A DNA stretch of 64,000 bases from Thiomicrospira microaerophila (GCF_000934765.1 NZ_JYNN01000001.1:173449-237448), one strand, 5' to 3'. Positions 44,364 to 53,353 are shown, counted from the stretch's first letter. Notes: a model not told the origin generated them from the letters alone. Numbers and translations are program-made.

Positions 44364-44879
44364 TTACATATCCATCTCGGCTTTAATCTGCTCGACCCAC
44401 TCATTGACACGCGCCTCTGTCAACTCTGGCTGCTGGTCTTCATCTATAGCTAAACCGACAAAAAACTCACCATCCTCTGTCGCCGCTTTCGATTCATCAT
44501 ACTCATAACCGGCGGTAGGCCAGTAACCGGCTGGTGTGCCACCATTTTCTAACACCACGTCATGCATCATCCCCACAGCATCAATAAAATACTCAGCATA
44601 ATCGGCTTGGTCGCCTAACCCAAAACAAGCCACTGTTTTGCCGGTGAAATCAATCGATGAAAAATCTTCCCAAAAATCATCCCAACTCGATTGACGCTCG
44701 CCATAATACCAAGTAGGCTGACCTAGGATAATTTTTTGATATTGATCAAAATCGGATTTTTTGGCACCTGCAATATCGTGTACATCGACACGGTCTGCGC
44801 CTAATTTTTGTTTAATCAAGTCAGCAACCCGCTCGGTGTTGCCCGTATCCGTACCATAAAACAAGCCGATCTTTTCCAT
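44364..44879 (-). CDS. fldA: Long-chain flavodoxin
   Basis: The 171-residue FMN electron carrier has the phosphate-binding loop FYGTDTGNTERVADLI, FMN-stacking loops around PTWYYGERQSSWDD and FGLGDQADYAEYF, and the long-chain insertion. It acts as a soluble low-potential donor, often replacing ferredoxin when iron is short. It is the first gene of the fldA-yqiA-minCDE run. Confidence 0.96.
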   Translation of the reverse strand: MEKIGLFYGTDTGNTERVADLIKQKLGADRVDVHDIAGAKKSDFDQYQKIILGQPTWYYGERQSSWDDFWEDFSSIDFTGKTVACFGLGDQADYAEYFIDAVGMMHDVVLENGGTPAGYWPTAGYEYDESKAATEDGEFFVGLAIDEDQQPELTEARVNEWVEQIKAEMDM

Positions 44880-45003
44880 AAGCCATCCTTAATAAATAAA
44901 TTTTACGTTTTCTGATCAGGTTTAACTGTATCAGATTTAAAAAAGTGCGACAATACTATCACATTTTTATCTATTATCTTATTCAGCTATTTTATCAACA
45001 CCT

Positions 45004-45207
45004 ATGAAAAAAATTGATTGCTTTCGCTGCCAGTACTTTTATGTCACCTGGGAACAGGCCAACCCGCGTGGTTGTAAAGCCTTTGGTTTCAAGACTTGGC
45101 AAATGCCCAGTCAAGTGGTTGAAGAATCCTCAGGCCAACCCTGCATGCAATTTCGTCCCAAGCCTATGCCCGAAAATAACAATAACAAAAAAGGCTGGAT
45201 CGCTTAA
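45004..45207 (+). CDS. Conserved small Cys-rich protein
   Basis: The 67-residue protein MKKIDCFRCQYFYVTWEQAN continues PRGCKAFGFKTWQMPSQVV and ends with SGQPCMQF. The four cysteines (CxxC, then C, then C) suggest a small zinc- or metal-binding fold. Similar short proteins are widespread in proteobacteria, but no function is known to me. It is convergent with ampD, whose end lies 17 bp away. Confidence 0.78.
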   Translation: MKKIDCFRCQYFYVTWEQANPRGCKAFGFKTWQMPSQVVEESSGQPCMQFRPKPMPENNNNKKGWIA

Positions 45208-45223
45208 CCCGGCGAGTTAAAGT

Positions 45224-45772
45224 CTAGCTATTGTTAAGCAGCCGAAATAAGGCGCGCCAATTGAACAAGGGGCCAGGATCCGTTTTCCGCCCCGGCGCGA
45301 TATCACTGTGACCCACAATATGTTTTTCATCCAAAGTTGGATAGGCGTTCAACAACGCCTTGAGAGCCAATGCCAAAGCTTGGTATTGGCTGGCGGTATA
45401 ACAAATCGCATCGCCCCCTTCCAGCTCAATCCCAATCGAAAAGTCATTACAAGCTGAGCGTCCTTGATAACGCGAAACCCCCGCATGCCAAGCTCGTTGG
45501 TCAAAATTAACAAATTGGATGATCTGACCATCGCGGCGAATAAATAAATGCGCCGATACCCGCAAGTTGGCAATTTCGGCATAATAAGGGTGCGCATCAG
45601 AATTCAATTGATTGGTAAAAAGCTGCACCACTCCTTCGCCGCCAAACTGATTAGGCGGTAAACTCATGCCATGAATCACAATTAAATCGATAATCTGACC
45701 AGATCGTGCGTCACAGTTTGGGCTTTCTACCCATTGCGCTTCAACTAAACGCCCTGATTCAATGTGATAGCG
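45224..45772 (-). CDS. ampD: 1,6-anhydro-N-acetylmuramyl-L-alanine amidase AmpD
   Basis: The 182-residue cytoplasmic zinc amidase recycles cell-wall muropeptides. It has VIHGMSLPPNQFGG, HLFIRRDGQIIQFV, RAWHAGVSRYQGRSACNDFS and IVGHSDIAPGRKTDPG, including the expected zinc His and Asp ligands. The start MRYHIESGRL is chosen because AAGGA lies 6 bp upstream; an in-frame ATG six codons earlier is possible. It is divergent from nadC, with 77 bp between. Confidence 0.95.
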   Translation of the reverse strand, partial: RYHIESGRLVEAQWVESPNCDARSGQIIDLIVIHGMSLPPNQFGGEGVVQLFTNQLNSDAHPYYAEIANLRVSAHLFIRRDGQIIQFVNFDQRAWHAGVSRYQGRSACNDFSIGIELEGGDAICYTASQYQALALALKALLNAYPTLDEKHIVGHSDIAPGRKTDPGPLFNWRALFRLLNNS

Positions 45773-45849
45773 CATAAGTTTTTCCTTCATTTTAGGTGTA
45801 TCAGCTATAATAAGATTTTATAACATAACACATAACTAAGACACTTTTT

Positions 45850-46716
45850 ATGAGCCTATACTTTACCGATTTAGACCAAAATGTCCGCCAAGCGCTAGCG
45901 GAAGACCTAGGCACGGGTGACATCACCGCCAACCTTATTCCAGCAGGCAAGCAAGCCCAAGCACGTGTCATAGTGCGTGAAGAAGCTATTATTTGTGGTC
46001 TAGCTTGGTTTAATCAAGTTTTCAAACAGGTTGATCCTTCGGTGACGATTAACTGGCACTGTGAAGATGGCATGCGGGTTAAACCGAATGACCTGCTTTG
46101 CGAAATCAAGGGATCGGCGAGAGCCATTTTAACTGCAGAACGCACGGCCCTTAACTTCCTACAAACCCTTAGCGCCACCGCTACCATCACCGCGAGCTAT
46201 GTGGCGGCGTTAGTTGATAGCGATGGCGATAGCAATGGCGTTGGCCATTCCAAGACCCAATTGCTCGACACGCGCAAAACCTTGCCAGGCCTGCGACTTG
46301 CTCAAAAATATGCCGTCAAATGTGGCGGCGGGCGCAATCATCGATTTGGGTTATATGATGCGATTTTAATCAAAGAAAACCATATTATGGCTTGCGGTGG
46401 CCTATTCCAAGCGGTGCAAACGGCGAAACAACAGCAACCTGAGGTATTGGTCGAGGTCGAAACCGAAAACCTTGATGAAGTTCAACAGGCACTCGATGCC
46501 AAAGCCGACATTATTATGCTGGATAACTTTTCGATTGAGATGATCGAGCAAGCGGTAAAACTTAATAACAACCAAGCCAAGCTTGAAGTATCGGGTAACA
46601 TCGAAATCGAACAGCTTGCGCGCCTAGCGGCCACCGGTGTGGACTATATTTCGACTGGCGCCATCACCAAACATATTCGCGCGATTGATTTATCCATGCG
46701 CTTTCACTTTATCTAG
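45850..46716 (+). CDS. nadC: Quinolinate phosphoribosyltransferase
   Basis: The 288-residue enzyme converts quinolinate and PRPP to nicotinate mononucleotide in NAD synthesis. It has EDLGTGDITA, AERTALNFLQTLSATAT, LDTRKTLPGLRLAQKYAVKC, GGGRNHRFGLYDAILIKENH and a C-terminal TGVDYISTGAITKH. A TATAAT hexamer lies upstream near 45811. The antiporter gene starts 9 bp after its stop. Confidence 0.97.
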   Translation: MSLYFTDLDQNVRQALAEDLGTGDITANLIPAGKQAQARVIVREEAIICGLAWFNQVFKQVDPSVTINWHCEDGMRVKPNDLLCEIKGSARAILTAERTALNFLQTLSATATITASYVAALVDSDGDSNGVGHSKTQLLDTRKTLPGLRLAQKYAVKCGGGRNHRFGLYDAILIKENHIMACGGLFQAVQTAKQQQPEVLVEVETENLDEVQQALDAKADIIMLDNFSIEMIEQAVKLNNNQAKLEVSGNIEIEQLARLAATGVDYISTGAITKHIRAIDLSMRFHFI

Positions 46717-46725
46717 GATGGCTAG

Positions 46726-48723
46726 ATGCACAGCGTAATGCAAGAAAACATTTTATTATCCGTAGTACTATTGCTAGGTATGGCTGTAATGACGGTGTCG
46801 ATTGCGCGTCGTTTGCACTTTCCGCCGATTTTAAGCTATATCCTTGTTGGGGTTATTGTGGGCCCTGGAGGCTTTAGCCTGATTCAAGATGAAAGCAATA
46901 TACGTTTTCTGGCTGAATTTGGCATCGTATTCCTGCTATTTACCATTGGGCTAGAGTTCTCCATCGCGCAAATGCGCGCGATGCGTAATATTGTGTTTGG
47001 CTTGGGGACCTTGCAGGTTGTTGTAACTGGCGCGCTCGCCTATCTGTTTGGCTGGTTACTCGGTTTCGATAACCATACCAATATCGTGATTGCCAGCGTG
47101 GTGGTAATGTCATCCACCGCCATCGCGATTAAACAACTGAGTGAACAGGGTGAGATCCAATCACGCCATGCACGCAATGCCATCGGTATATCGATATTCC
47201 AGGACATCTCCTCGATTCCATTACTGATTCTATTTTCCGCATTGGCCTTTAGCCAAGCTGAAAGCTCGCTCGGTGAAGCCCTCGGCATCTCTTTTTTAAA
47301 AGGCGTGTTTGTTGTTATTCTAATGCTGGTAGTCGGGCGTTACTTATTGCGCCCTCTTTTCCACGAAGTCGCCTCAGCCAAGTCCACCGAACTGTTTATG
47401 CTCACGGTTTTATTAGTGGCTCTGGGCGCCGCCACCTTGACTGAACAGATTGGCTTATCTCTAACACTAGGGGCTTTTTTGGCGGGTATGATGTTGGGTG
47501 AAACTCAATTCCGCCATCAAATCGAATCCGACATTCGCCCTTTCCAAGATATTTTGCTTGGTTTGTTCTTTATCACCGTCGGCATGATGATTGCCCCGTT
47601 GCTCATCTGGCACAACCTCGGTGTGATACTGTTGGCGACGATTGGGATTATTTTGCTCAAGGCGCTGGTGGTCTATGGCTTAATGCGTCTGTTTTTCTCT
47701 ACCAGCAGTGGTGTCGCCATTCGAACGGCGGTGACCTTGGCACAGGTCGGTGAGTTTGGTTTAGTCTTGATTGCGTTAGGCTTTTCTTATCAGCTGCTCG
47801 ATAATGATATCGGTCAAATCCTGCTTTCCGCCTCGGTACTCAGTATGATGCTGGCGCCGTTTTTAGTCAAATTTAATGGTCGCATTGCCAATGCGCTTAG
47901 CTTTGATTATGTCAAAGAAAAGCGCGACATGGAAACCCATATTGAACAAGACAATGAATATTTAAAAGACCATGTTATTGTCTGCGGTTTCGGACGTGTT
48001 GGGCAGATTACCACACGTTTTTTACGCAAAGCAAATCAAGCCTATATCGCGCTTGATCTCGATGCAACCCGCTTAAAAGAAGCCCAACTTGCCGGTGAAA
48101 ACGTCTATTATGGCGATGCGGCGAAACCGGATATTTTGCAGGCAGCGAAAATTGAAAAAGCCAAGGTCATTATTATCACTCACCCTGATCATCACTTGGC
48201 GCTTAAAACCCTGCGTTCGGTGCGCAGCCTTGATGCTAATATCCCGGTTTTGGTGCGCACACCTGATGATGCCCATGTCGATGAACTGATGGCGGCTGGG
48301 GCGACGGAGGTGATACCTGACTATTTTGAATCCAGCATCATGCTCGCCTCACATCTACTATTGATGCTCGGGCATCCACCGAGTCAGGTATTGCGTGAAA
48401 CCCGTCAGGCGCGCGCGGATCGCTATACTCTTTTAGCAAACTTTTACCCTGGTGAAAGCGATTTACGCACCGGCTCGCCAATGGTTCAAGGTGGCGTTAT
48501 CCATGCGGTGAAGCTTGATGAAACCGCTTATGCTGTTGGCAAACGTTTACATGAGCTACCCTTTGATGAGCATGGCATTCATATTGATGCAGTAAAACGT
48601 GGCTCTGTTCGTGGCGAAAACCCGGATGACCGCACCCGATTGCGCCCAGATGACACACTGATTATTTCTGGTCTGCCTGAAGAGGTTGAAGTGATGGATA
48701 GAATTTTAAAAACAGGAAAATAA
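46726..48723 (+). CDS. Kef-type monovalent cation:proton antiporter with TrkA domains
   Basis: The 665-residue CPA2 transporter has about 12 hydrophobic segments (to residue about 385, with VGVIVGPGGF and TIGLEFS). A cytoplasmic RCK/TrkA-N Rossmann domain (VIVCGFGRVGQITTRFL, YGDAAKPDILQAA) and a TrkA-C domain near the end follow. It probably exchanges K+ or Na+ for protons under nucleotide or thiol control. It is similar in layout to KefB/KefC/YbaL, but assignment to one is not possible. slyX begins immediately after its stop. Confidence 0.92.
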   Translation: MHSVMQENILLSVVLLLGMAVMTVSIARRLHFPPILSYILVGVIVGPGGFSLIQDESNIRFLAEFGIVFLLFTIGLEFSIAQMRAMRNIVFGLGTLQVVVTGALAYLFGWLLGFDNHTNIVIASVVVMSSTAIAIKQLSEQGEIQSRHARNAIGISIFQDISSIPLLILFSALAFSQAESSLGEALGISFLKGVFVVILMLVVGRYLLRPLFHEVASAKSTELFMLTVLLVALGAATLTEQIGLSLTLGAFLAGMMLGETQFRHQIESDIRPFQDILLGLFFITVGMMIAPLLIWHNLGVILLATIGIILLKALVVYGLMRLFFSTSSGVAIRTAVTLAQVGEFGLVLIALGFSYQLLDNDIGQILLSASVLSMMLAPFLVKFNGRIANALSFDYVKEKRDMETHIEQDNEYLKDHVIVCGFGRVGQITTRFLRKANQAYIALDLDATRLKEAQLAGENVYYGDAAKPDILQAAKIEKAKVIIITHPDHHLALKTLRSVRSLDANIPVLVRTPDDAHVDELMAAGATEVIPDYFESSIMLASHLLLMLGHPPSQVLRETRQARADRYTLLANFYPGESDLRTGSPMVQGGVIHAVKLDETAYAVGKRLHELPFDEHGIHIDAVKRGSVRGENPDDRTRLRPDDTLIISGLPEEVEVMDRILKTGK

Positions 48724-48978
48724 ATGAGCGAAACCGCCAAAACACAACCAGGCCTGGTTGTTGAACTAACCAATCTCAATAATAAAGTGATGGATTTAGA
48801 AATAAAACTGAGCTATCAAGATGAAGCCTTGCAGGCGATGGAACACACCATCGCTGCGCAGCATCAATCAATTCAGGGCTTAGAGCGTAAACTGACGCTC
48901 CTTGCCGAGTATCTTAAAAGCTTAAAGGAGGACCCGATTAAACCTTTAAGCGAAGAAGTCCCGCCACCGCATTATTAG
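48724..48978 (+). CDS. slyX: SlyX family protein
   Basis: The 84-residue coiled-coil protein has LTNLNNKVMDLEIKLSYQDE, LQAMEHTIAAQHQSIQGLER and a C-terminal PPPHY-type end, which is diagnostic of SlyX. Function is unknown. It abuts the antiporter gene (start codon right after the stop). The N-terminus carries QPGLV encoded by an exact palindrome, in a region that is variable between SlyX proteins. Confidence 0.92.
   Translation: MSETAKTQPGLVVELTNLNNKVMDLEIKLSYQDEALQAMEHTIAAQHQSIQGLERKLTLLAEYLKSLKEDPIKPLSEEVPPPHY
48746..48759. repeat. Palindrome AACCAGGCCTGGTT (exact), in slyX
   Basis: This is an exact copy, read as QPGLV in residues 9-13 of SlyX. Confidence 0.97.
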
Positions 48979-49026
48979 CAGATAACCTTTGCTCATATGC
49001 TTATACCTCTCGCCCAAAAAATCATG

Positions 49027-49140
49027 CGTCATTGCAAGGCCGAAGGCCGTGGCAATCTCTTGCCGACTGCGTACGCCCTTGAGAGACTCAGGCTTCGCGC
49101 TGACTTCGTTGGCCGCGTCGCTGCGCTCCTCGCAATGACG
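49027..49140. repeat. CGTCATTGC-type dispersed repeat, complete copy
   Basis: The element begins CGTCATTGCAAGGCCGAAGG and ends CTCGCAATGACG, giving 9-bp perfect terminal inverted repeats (CGTCATTGC/GCAATGACG) over 114 bp. Internal CG-rich hairpins are present. A truncated copy is at 15155-15209. It fills most of the 234-bp gap between slyX and the NERD gene, together with a CGTGGGAGCGAG fragment near 49177. Confidence 0.85.
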
Positions 49141-49212
49141 GTAATTTTCTATCCTTAATCGCAGTGACGCATAGCGTGGGAGCGAGAAAAGAAGTGAGCT
49201 TAGATTAGAATC

Positions 49213-50274
49213 TTAGTGGGTGGGCTCAGCATTTTCAACAGGCGATTTTGCTGGCGTTTGTAATGCCGGATCTTTCGCCATTTCAGTCGGCAATAAGAAG
49301 AAAATACCGCGCTGACCTTTTCTAAACTGAATACCCGCTTCACGTCCCTTATCACTAACGAAGGTCTTAAACCCGCGCTTTTCTAGCAAACCTTGCTCAA
49401 CCAAACGTGCTTGCAAGTCTTGAGAATGAATCCCCATCTCGCGTGCCAATTTCGCCAGCGTTAGGCGCTGCAACCTGGCCTCTGGCTGATAAGATGACTC
49501 AGTCCCGGGCTTGACTTCAACTTTAGTGGGATCATAGTCTAAGTTTAAACCGTACTTTTCAACATAGTCGATGATTAAGGGTTGGTGCGCCTCAACCAAT
49601 GGCGCGACTTGTTTTACAAGCTGCGAATGGGGCACGCCCTCTGGTGAACCAAAACCAAATAGACGCTTAATCGACGCCATCAAACCACCTTGGTCACTCG
49701 GCTTGTCCGCTTCAAGACGTTTTTTAACTTCATCTGAACGTACAATCATGTCATAACCCGTATCGGGTTTGATTAATTTTGCACGGTAATCGACAACAAT
49801 AAAATGCTGAAATGCCGGCATCTTGCCCAGCATTGTTTCCAGCTTTGGCTTTAAATTTAGTTTATTTTTTTCTGCATTATCTAGCGGTGAGTTAATAGAA
49901 TAAAAACTACGCTTAAAGCGATTCCAATAGGCAAATTGACCGTCTTCGCCCACCTTAAGTCCATTGGTAAAGTTCTTTGTTTCAAACAATGTCACACGTC
50001 CATCACACCCAATAACAAGATGATCGAGTTGCGATGCCTGCTCACCCTGCCCCAAACGTAAGTCATGCATAATAACGACATCATCACGACCTGCATATAA
50101 ATTCTCAATAAACTCAGAGGCATTAAACTTACCCCTATCGCCACCCCGTACACGCTTTAAATCCACCAAAGCTTTACGCTTAATATCTTCTTGCTCTACA
50201 GTAAGTTGGTCTAATATCCATTCTAGTTGTTTAATTTCTTCAACACGCGGTTCAAACTTTTTAAGTACCGTCAT
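49213..50274 (-). CDS. NERD-domain protein
   Basis: The 353-residue protein has a NERD (nuclease-related) domain at about residues 45-165: GGDRGKFNASEFIENLYAG, QLDHLVIGCDGRVTLFETKNF and a Trp/Asn-rich strand. The Asp and the ExK-type pair expected for the restriction-like fold are present. The C-terminal half is a predicted helical or winged region (LAREMGIHSQDLQARLVEQG, LLEKRGFK) that may bind nucleic acid. It is an uncharacterised possible DNA-processing protein. It stands alone, beside a repeat element. Confidence 0.82.
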   Translation of the reverse strand: MTVLKKFEPRVEEIKQLEWILDQLTVEQEDIKRKALVDLKRVRGGDRGKFNASEFIENLYAGRDDVVIMHDLRLGQGEQASQLDHLVIGCDGRVTLFETKNFTNGLKVGEDGQFAYWNRFKRSFYSINSPLDNAEKNKLNLKPKLETMLGKMPAFQHFIVVDYRAKLIKPDTGYDMIVRSDEVKKRLEADKPSDQGGLMASIKRLFGFGSPEGVPHSQLVKQVAPLVEAHQPLIIDYVEKYGLNLDYDPTKVEVKPGTESSYQPEARLQRLTLAKLAREMGIHSQDLQARLVEQGLLEKRGFKTFVSDKGREAGIQFRKGQRGIFFLLPTEMAKDPALQTPAKSPVENAEPTH

Positions 50275-50296
50275 TTTATTCCTTTTAATATTTCAA

Positions 50297-50320
50297 ATAA
50301 AACCCGCATCAACGCGGGCT
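50297..50320 (-). terminator. Rho-independent terminator after GST gene
   Basis: On the minus strand the sequence reads AGCCCGC, GTTGAT loop, GCGGGTTTTATTT, a GC stem followed by T-rich sequence, 20 bp after the end of the GST gene. Confidence 0.75.
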
Positions 50321-50339
50321 ATAACACGTCGCTAACACG

Positions 50340-51020
50340 CTAGCTTAATCGTGTACTCATGTAACCATCAAAATGCGCGATCACACCGCGATACATTTGG
50401 GGTAACTCAGCGACGACCGAATCTTTAACACAAGGTCGCGCCAATAAGGTTTGCTGCCAAGCCTGCATCACAGGCAGACCATCCAACAAGTCCAAATCAC
50501 AGTGGCTTTTCAACAAGTCAAAACGCATTAACATCGGCGCATAGGCCGCATCAATCAAACAAAAATCTTCGCCATTAAAAAACGTCTTACCCGAATGAAC
50601 CGACTCTAATCGTGTCAGCAGCTCTTGTATAGCGCCAATCATTTTCTCGCAGGTTGCTTGGTCTTTTTCATGGATGATGCCGTGTAAACCCTGCATCCCC
50701 ATTAATTCACCACCAAATGCAATCCACGCACGGTTTTTAGCTTTAGTCAGTGGATCAACCGGATGTAATGAAGGCGGTGTAATCTCATCCACATACTCTT
50801 GTATTACAGAGGACTCAAACAACACCTCAGTGTCATTCACTTTTAAAACAGGCACCTTGCCTAACGGCGAAATGGCTTTAAACCAAGCCGGCGGGTTTTG
50901 CAAATCTATATAGGTAATCTTAAAGTCCACTTTTTTGTGTTTCAGCGTAATAATCGCACGCTGTACATAAGGACAAAGTTTAAAACTAATTAACTCAAGT
51001 TGTGGTATCGTCGCTGACAT
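50340..51020 (-). CDS. Glutathione S-transferase family protein
   Basis: The 226-residue protein has an N-terminal thioredoxin-like domain with FKLCPYVQRAIITL (Cys-Pro active-site start), SPLGKVPVLKVNDTEVLFES (the conserved cis-Pro and Glu-Ser glutathione contacts), and a helical C-terminal domain. It is a cytoplasmic GST-like enzyme of unknown substrate. It lies 9 bp after the ferredoxin gene in the same direction. Confidence 0.92.
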   Translation of the reverse strand: MSATIPQLELISFKLCPYVQRAIITLKHKKVDFKITYIDLQNPPAWFKAISPLGKVPVLKVNDTEVLFESSVIQEYVDEITPPSLHPVDPLTKAKNRAWIAFGGELMGMQGLHGIIHEKDQATCEKMIGAIQELLTRLESVHSGKTFFNGEDFCLIDAAYAPMLMRFDLLKSHCDLDLLDGLPVMQAWQQTLLARPCVKDSVVAELPQMYRGVIAHFDGYMSTRLS

Positions 51021-51029
51021 CCTTGCTCC

Positions 51030-51287
51030 TTAAATTTTATTCGCTTGTATGAGCTGCTTAAATTTTTCATATAAACTGTCCTGATTTTCAACATGCTCAG
51101 GATCCTTAATAATCACATCTAACGGGCAAACACTAATACAAGTAGGGTTATCATAATAGCCAACACACTCGGTGCACAAGTCTGGATTGATCTCATACAC
51201 CTTTTCGCCCATATAAATCGCCTGATTTGGGCACTCAGGTTCACACATATCACAGTTAATACAACCGGATAAAATCTTTAATGCCAT
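51030..51287 (-). CDS. yfhL: YfhL-type 2[4Fe-4S] ferredoxin
   Basis: The 85-residue ferredoxin has CINCDMCEPECPNQAI and CTECVGYYDNPTCISVCPLDVI, the Alv-type second cluster with an insertion between cysteines. It starts 1 bp after the trhP stop. YfhL is known to support hydroxylation of RNA by U32-family proteins, so pairing with the U32 gene here makes sense as electron or cluster supply; that assignment is inference. Confidence 0.94.
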   Translation of the reverse strand: MALKILSGCINCDMCEPECPNQAIYMGEKVYEINPDLCTECVGYYDNPTCISVCPLDVIIKDPEHVENQDSLYEKFKQLIQANKI

Positions 51288-51288
51288 G

Positions 51289-52740
51289 TTAGCCTACCGA
51301 CTTAGCGGCCGCATCACGCTTGGTATCGCCACCCCAAGCTTCATTGCGCATTAACAAACCAAACTTTAACACATCTGGGCTTAAACCTCTAAAGGGATTC
51401 GGAATACGCGCAATCCAACCCGACCCCAGCGCCGCCTCAATCGGACGATCATATTTATCTTGCATTTGCGCTAACACCATCGTCATATTGCCCACTGGGG
51501 TCATAATCTCGACCGAATCGCCGACACAAAATTTATTTTTGACATCAATTTCAAGGTAATCATCGGTAACATCAATCACCTCACCCACAAAACGCTGGCT
51601 ATCAGACTTGGACACACCATAATCATAGTTTTGATATTCAGAATGAACATGGCGACGCAAGAAGCCTTCGGTATAGCCACGGCTCGCCAAACCGTCAAGC
51701 TGTAACAACAAATCCGAATCAAACGGTTTGCCTTCAGCGGCATCATCAATCGCTTTGCGATAGACCTGCGCGGTACGCGCGACATAGTAATGCGACTTGG
51801 TACGCCCTTCAATTTTTAATGAATGCACCCCGATTTTCACCAGGTCTGGAATCAACTCCACCGCACGCAAATCTTTGGAGTTCATGATATACGTACCATG
51901 CTCATCTTCATAAGCAGGCATCAACTCACCTGGCCTGCCCTGCTCTTCTAGTAACCATATGCGATCCGTAGTGTCACCTTCGCCCAGCGTGGGTGCTGTT
52001 AGGGGTGCTGTGACTGGCGGATTAACCGGCGCGGATTGCGCAGGAGCCGGACGCCCGGTTGTGCCCGTTAAGTCGGTAATGCGTTCAATGCCAACCACTT
52101 CACCCGCTACATTTTCTTTACCTTCATAGGTATTGTAGTTCCAGCGACAAGCATTGGTGCAGGTCCCCTGATTGGCATCGCGCTTATTAATGTAGCCAGA
52201 TAACAAACAACGTCCTGAATAGGCGATACATAAGGCACCATGGACAAAGACTTCCAGCTCCATCTCCGGAACCTGCTCACGGATTTCAGCAATCTCCTGC
52301 AAAGACAACTCGCGGGATAATACCACACGTGTAATCCCCATTTGATACCAAAACTTCACGGTTGCCCAGTTTACCGCATTGGATTGCACCGATAAATGAA
52401 TTTCTTGCTGAGGAAAGGCTTCACGCACCATCATAATCAAACCCGGGTCTGACATAATCAGCGCATCTGGCTTCATATTCACTACCGGCTCAATGTCCTT
52501 CAAAAAGGTTTTCAGCTTCGAGTTATGCGCGGCGATATTAGTCACCACATAGAATTTCTTGCCTAACTCATGCGCGCGCGCAATGCCCTTAGCGAGATTG
52601 TCGTGATCAAACTCATTGTTACGCACACGTAAGCTGTATCGCGGCTGACCGGCATACACCGCATCAGCCCCATAAGCAAAGGCATATTCCATGTTTTTCA
52701 TTGTACCGGCGGGCGAAAGAAGTTCGGGTTTAAAGGTCAT
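51289..52740 (-). CDS. trhP: U32-family tRNA 5-hydroxyuridine synthase TrhP
   Basis: This 483-residue YegQ/TrhP protein belongs to the family forming 5-hydroxyuridine at tRNA position 34. It begins MTFKPELLSPAGTMKNMEYA, has FVHGALCIAYSGRCLLSGYI with the conserved cysteines, CTNACRWNY (further Fe-S ligands), DEHGTYIMNSKDL and SLKIEGRTKSHYYVARTAQV. A proline-rich stretch (about residues 230-255, APAQSAPVNPPVTAPLTAP) lengthens a loop. The start at 52740 is chosen from the family; a long in-frame extension upstream overlaps the next gene and is not supported. Confidence 0.93.
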   Translation of the reverse strand: MTFKPELLSPAGTMKNMEYAFAYGADAVYAGQPRYSLRVRNNEFDHDNLAKGIARAHELGKKFYVVTNIAAHNSKLKTFLKDIEPVVNMKPDALIMSDPGLIMMVREAFPQQEIHLSVQSNAVNWATVKFWYQMGITRVVLSRELSLQEIAEIREQVPEMELEVFVHGALCIAYSGRCLLSGYINKRDANQGTCTNACRWNYNTYEGKENVAGEVVGIERITDLTGTTGRPAPAQSAPVNPPVTAPLTAPTLGEGDTTDRIWLLEEQGRPGELMPAYEDEHGTYIMNSKDLRAVELIPDLVKIGVHSLKIEGRTKSHYYVARTAQVYRKAIDDAAEGKPFDSDLLLQLDGLASRGYTEGFLRRHVHSEYQNYDYGVSKSDSQRFVGEVIDVTDDYLEIDVKNKFCVGDSVEIMTPVGNMTMVLAQMQDKYDRPIEAALGSGWIARIPNPFRGLSPDVLKFGLLMRNEAWGGDTKRDAAAKSVG

Positions 52741-52783
52741 GTCGAGGTGTCCAAAATTAATCTTAAATAATAACCGAGTTATT

Positions 52784-53305
52784 TTATAGGAAATTACACA
52801 ATTTGTCCTGCCATATATTTGTTTTTTCAGCCAAATTGAGGCGGGCATTGGCCGGACTGGTAGAGGGTAATTCAATAAGTTGAATCGCTTTGAACTCTGC
52901 TTGCTGGGTAGGATGCGGGGTAGAATAGATATGCTTTTTGAACAACTCAAATGCCTTGGCACCATTAAATCCAATCGCACGACACTCTGGATGCGCTTTA
53001 ATCAGATCAACTAAATTATTAACTCTACAGCTATCAGGTTTTATCGCACTATCTAAACTACCAGCACGTTGGCAGCTAGCCAACACATCCCATAACCCAA
53101 CATAACAATGCGACAATTGTGCATAGCGTTGTTCAAAATCCTCCGACCAGGCCTGGTTACACAACTGCGCCATAATCGGCCAAAAACTATTGCGTGGATG
53201 GGCATAATAAGCCTGTTGTTGGAGCGAGGCCGCACCCGGCATCGAACCCAAAATCAAAACCCGCATTTCAGCGGGTTCAATCGGTGCAAAACCTTGGCAA
53301 ATCAT
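52784..53305 (-). CDS. DNA-deoxyinosine / uracil glycosylase (UDG superfamily)
   Basis: The 173-residue glycosylase has RVLILGSMPGAASLQQQAYY followed by AHPRNSFW, and a C-terminal ELPSTSPANAR. These are the hallmarks of the DNA-deoxyinosine glycosylase branch (family 6) of the uracil-DNA glycosylase superfamily. It would excise deaminated bases to start base-excision repair. The start codon directly follows a palindrome variant (53306-53319), and a core copy encodes NQAWS inside (53145). Confidence 0.88.
   Translation of the reverse strand: MICQGFAPIEPAEMRVLILGSMPGAASLQQQAYYAHPRNSFWPIMAQLCNQAWSEDFEQRYAQLSHCYVGLWDVLASCQRAGSLDSAIKPDSCRVNNLVDLIKAHPECRAIGFNGAKAFELFKKHIYSTPHPTQQAEFKAIQLIELPSTSPANARLNLAEKTNIWQDKLCNFL
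53145..53158. repeat. Palindrome copy GACCAGGCCTGGTT
   Basis: The core is intact with one outer mismatch. It is read as NQAWS in the glycosylase gene. Confidence 0.93.
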
Positions 53306-53319
53306 AACCCGGCCTGGTT
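53306..53319. repeat. Palindrome variant AACCCGGCCTGGTT before a start codon
   Basis: This copy differs by one base and abuts the glycosylase ATG (53303-53305, minus strand), placing GGGTT directly before the start codon. Confidence 0.8.
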
Positions 53320-53353
53320 AGCCCCTAGCTTTGCAATTGCTGCCTTTAAATTA

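Noticed and set aside
52741..52980. Longer TrhP start upstream of MTFKPELL
   Set aside because: The 80-residue extension overlaps the glycosylase gene and does not look like the family.
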